DNA of 64,000 nucleotides. Origin: Achromobacter xylosoxidans. Lineage in GTDB: Bacteria; Pseudomonadota; Gammaproteobacteria; Burkholderiales; Burkholderiaceae_B. A program made the position numbers and the translations under genes. Positions 62,197-64,000 of the stretch are shown here, one piece after another. The notes beneath the pieces are model-generated. The model had not been told where the DNA came from. It was given only the letters and a program-made list of their open reading frames with translations, and ran no database searches. Numbering within the stretch: position 1 is the first letter of the stretch; every line of letters begins with the position of its first letter. The stretch covers positions 1-64,000 of the forward strand of contig NZ_MTLG01000112.1 in NCBI RefSeq assembly GCF_002192695.1, in the 5' to 3' direction.

Positions 62197-63999
62197 ATGC
62201 AGACCGATCAAGCCGGCGCCGCCCTGGACGCCGTGCTCGCGCGCCTGAACACGGCGCTGGGCAACAAGGACATCGATGGCGTCGCGGCGCTGTTCCAGGA
62301 CGACTGCTACTGGCGCGACCTGGTGCTGTTCACCTGGAACCTGCGCACGCTCGAAGGCCATGGCCAGATCCGCGACATGCTGCAACACCAGCTGCCGCAA
62401 GTGGAGCCGGTGCGCTTCAGCCTGGATCCGAAGGAAGCCGTGTCGCAGGAGGCTGGCCTGCTGCAAGGCTGGATCGAGATCGAGACCAACCGCGCCCGCG
62501 GCTACGGCCACATCCGCGTCCAGGACGGCAAGATCTGGACCCTGCTGACCACCATGTCCGAACTCAAGGGGCACGAGGAACCCAGCGGCCTGCGCCGGCC
62601 CAAGGGCGCCGAACACGGCAGCAGCCGCACTCGGCAGACCTGGCTGGAAAAGCGCGAGCAGGAAGCCGCCGAACTCGGCTACCAGACCCAGCCCTATGTG
62701 CTCATCATCGGCGGCGGCCAGGGCGGCATCGCGCTGGGCGCGCGCCTGCGCCAGCTCGACGTGCCCACCATCATCATCGAAAAGAACGAACGCGCCGGCG
62801 ACAGCTGGAGAAAGCGCTACAAGTCGCTGTGCCTGCATGATCCGGTCTGGTACGACCACCTGCCCTACATCCCCTTCCCCGAGAACTGGCCGGTCTTCGC
62901 GCCCAAGGACAAGATCGGCGACTGGCTGGAGATGTATACCAAGATCATGGAGCTGAACTACTGGACCTCCACCGTCTGCCAGTCTGCGCGCTACGACGAG
63001 CAGAAGCAGGAATGGGAGGTCACGGTGCTGCGCGAGGGCAAGCCCGTGGTGCTGCGGCCCAAGCAGCTGGTGCTGGCCACCGGCATGTCCGGCAAGCCCA
63101 ACATCCCCAGCTTCCCCGGCCAGGACGAATTCCAGGGCGAACAGCAGCATTCCTCGCAACACCCTGGCCCCGACGCCTACCGCGGCAAGAACGTGGTCGT
63201 CATCGGCGCCAACAACTCTGCCCACGACATTTGCGCGGCGCTATGGGAAGGCGGGGCCAACGTCACCATGGTGCAACGTTCGTCCACCCACATCGTGCGC
63301 TCCGAAACACTCATGGACATCGGCCTGGGCGGCCTCTATTCCGAACAAGCGTTGGCAAACGGCATGACCACGCGCAAGGCCGACCTGACGTTCGCCTCGC
63401 TGCCCTACAAGATCATGGCGCAGTTCCAGATCCCGCTCTACGACCAGATGCGCGAACGCGACGCCGGGTTCTACGCCAAGCTCGAAGAGGCCGGCTTCAT
63501 GCTGGACTGGGGCGATGACGGTTCGGGCCTGTTCATGAAGTACCTGCGGCGCGGATCCGGCTACTACATCGACGTCGGCGCCTGCGACCTGATCATCGAC
63601 GGCAGCATCAAGCTGCAGTCGCGCACCGACGTGAGCCACCTCACGCGCGACGCCGTGGTGCTGAAGTCCGGCGTCCGGCTACCGGCGGACCTGGTGGTCT
63701 ACGCCACCGGCTACGGCTCGATGAACGGCTGGGCCGCCGACCTGATCAACCGCGAGGTCGCGGACAAGGTCGGCAAGTGCTGGGGCCTGGGTTCGGACAC
63801 CACCAAGGACCCCGGCCCCTGGGAGGGCGAACAGCGCAACATGTGGAAGCCCACGCAGCAGCATGCGCTCTGGTTCCATGGCGGCAACCTGCACCAGTCG
63901 CGGCATTACTCGCAATACCTGTCCCTGCAGCTGAAGGCGCGGCAGGTGGGCATGCCGGTGCAGGTCTATGGATTGCAGCAGGTGCACCACAAGCGGTAG
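62197..63999 (+). CDS. Flavin-containing monooxygenase with N-terminal SnoaL-like domain
   Basis: This 600-residue protein has an N-terminal SnoaL/NTF2-like fold (about 1-135) fused to an NAD(P)/FAD-dependent monooxygenase. The FAD-binding GGGQGG is at residues 172-177. FQGEQQHSSQH (312-322) resembles the FxGxxxHxxx(Y/W) monooxygenase fingerprint, with His at the last position. The second dinucleotide motif reads GANNSAHD, a G-x-N variant. It probably oxygenates a small organic substrate, using NADPH and FAD; the substrate is unknown. The sigma-54 promoter and the adjacent activator imply substrate-induced expression. The stop codon is at 63997. Confidence 0.88.
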   Translation: MQTDQAGAALDAVLARLNTALGNKDIDGVAALFQDDCYWRDLVLFTWNLRTLEGHGQIRDMLQHQLPQVEPVRFSLDPKEAVSQEAGLLQGWIEIETNRARGYGHIRVQDGKIWTLLTTMSELKGHEEPSGLRRPKGAEHGSSRTRQTWLEKREQEAAELGYQTQPYVLIIGGGQGGIALGARLRQLDVPTIIIEKNERAGDSWRKRYKSLCLHDPVWYDHLPYIPFPENWPVFAPKDKIGDWLEMYTKIMELNYWTSTVCQSARYDEQKQEWEVTVLREGKPVVLRPKQLVLATGMSGKPNIPSFPGQDEFQGEQQHSSQHPGPDAYRGKNVVVIGANNSAHDICAALWEGGANVTMVQRSSTHIVRSETLMDIGLGGLYSEQALANGMTTRKADLTFASLPYKIMAQFQIPLYDQMRERDAGFYAKLEEAGFMLDWGDDGSGLFMKYLRRGSGYYIDVGACDLIIDGSIKLQSRTDVSHLTRDAVVLKSGVRLPADLVVYATGYGSMNGWAADLINREVADKVGKCWGLGSDTTKDPGPWEGEQRNMWKPTQQHALWFHGGNLHQSRHYSQYLSLQLKARQVGMPVQVYGLQQVHHKR

Positions 64000-64000
64000 G

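Overview
The window is GC-rich (about 65-70% in most genes, hand-sampled) and densely coded. It combines a type VI secretion system (T6SS) with aromatic/organic-acid metabolism genes, LysR regulators, a Bug-family solute receptor and a fused indolepyruvate ferredoxin oxidoreductase. This suggests a beta-proteobacterium of the Alcaligenaceae (Achromobacter/Bordetella type). The genus is an inference from gene content only. I saw no rRNA, tRNA, CRISPR array or insertion sequence.

Positions 1-45629 hold a T6SS locus with all thirteen core genes. Leftward from 16555 run a TPR lipoprotein gene, tssB, tssC, hcp (tssD), tssE, tssF, tssG, clpV (tssH), vgrG1, a DUF4123 adaptor, a VasX-like pore-forming effector and a DUF6708 membrane protein cut by the window edge. 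Rightward from 16712 run tssJ, tssK, tssL, a giant 'evolved' vgrG2 carrying a C-terminal zinc metallopeptidase, and a small exported protein that is its likely immunity partner. Leftward from 35682 run a TonB-like membrane protein gene, vgrG3, a phospholipase D effector (Tle5 type) and an array of nine intact small membrane-protein genes plus one remnant (25394-28997). Rightward from 35873 run a TagX-like peptidoglycan peptidase, a membrane-anchored ketosynthase-like protein, tssM, tagF and an OmpA-family gene. tssA (leftward), a PDG-repeat small protein and a PAAR tip gene close the locus. Each VgrG therefore comes with its own payload: pore former, metallopeptidase or phospholipase.

The small-membrane-protein array is the most unusual part. 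It consists of two families (A, exactly 117 aa in all four copies; B, about 116-122 aa) encoded as A-B pairs overlapping by 8 nt. They form a four-gene block (A1-B1-A2-B2) that has been duplicated (A3-psiB3-A4-B4), with B3 decayed by an internal deletion, followed by two copies of a third family (C). It lies directly downstream of the phospholipase D effector and has lower GC than its surroundings. I interpret it as an expanding set of candidate immunity proteins.

Positions 45626-52000 hold accessory genes: a membrane protein, a TPR protein, a tiny lipoprotein, an MTA/SAH nucleosidase, a DUF2235 lipase-like hydrolase and a membrane diguanylate cyclase. Positions 52013-63999 are metabolic: indolepyruvate ferredoxin oxidoreductase with a divergent LysR regulator; a second LysR gene divergent from an AA_synth / alpha-beta hydrolase / Bug-receptor operon; and a sigma-54 enhancer-binding regulator followed by a flavin monooxygenase gene preceded by a perfect -24/-12 promoter.
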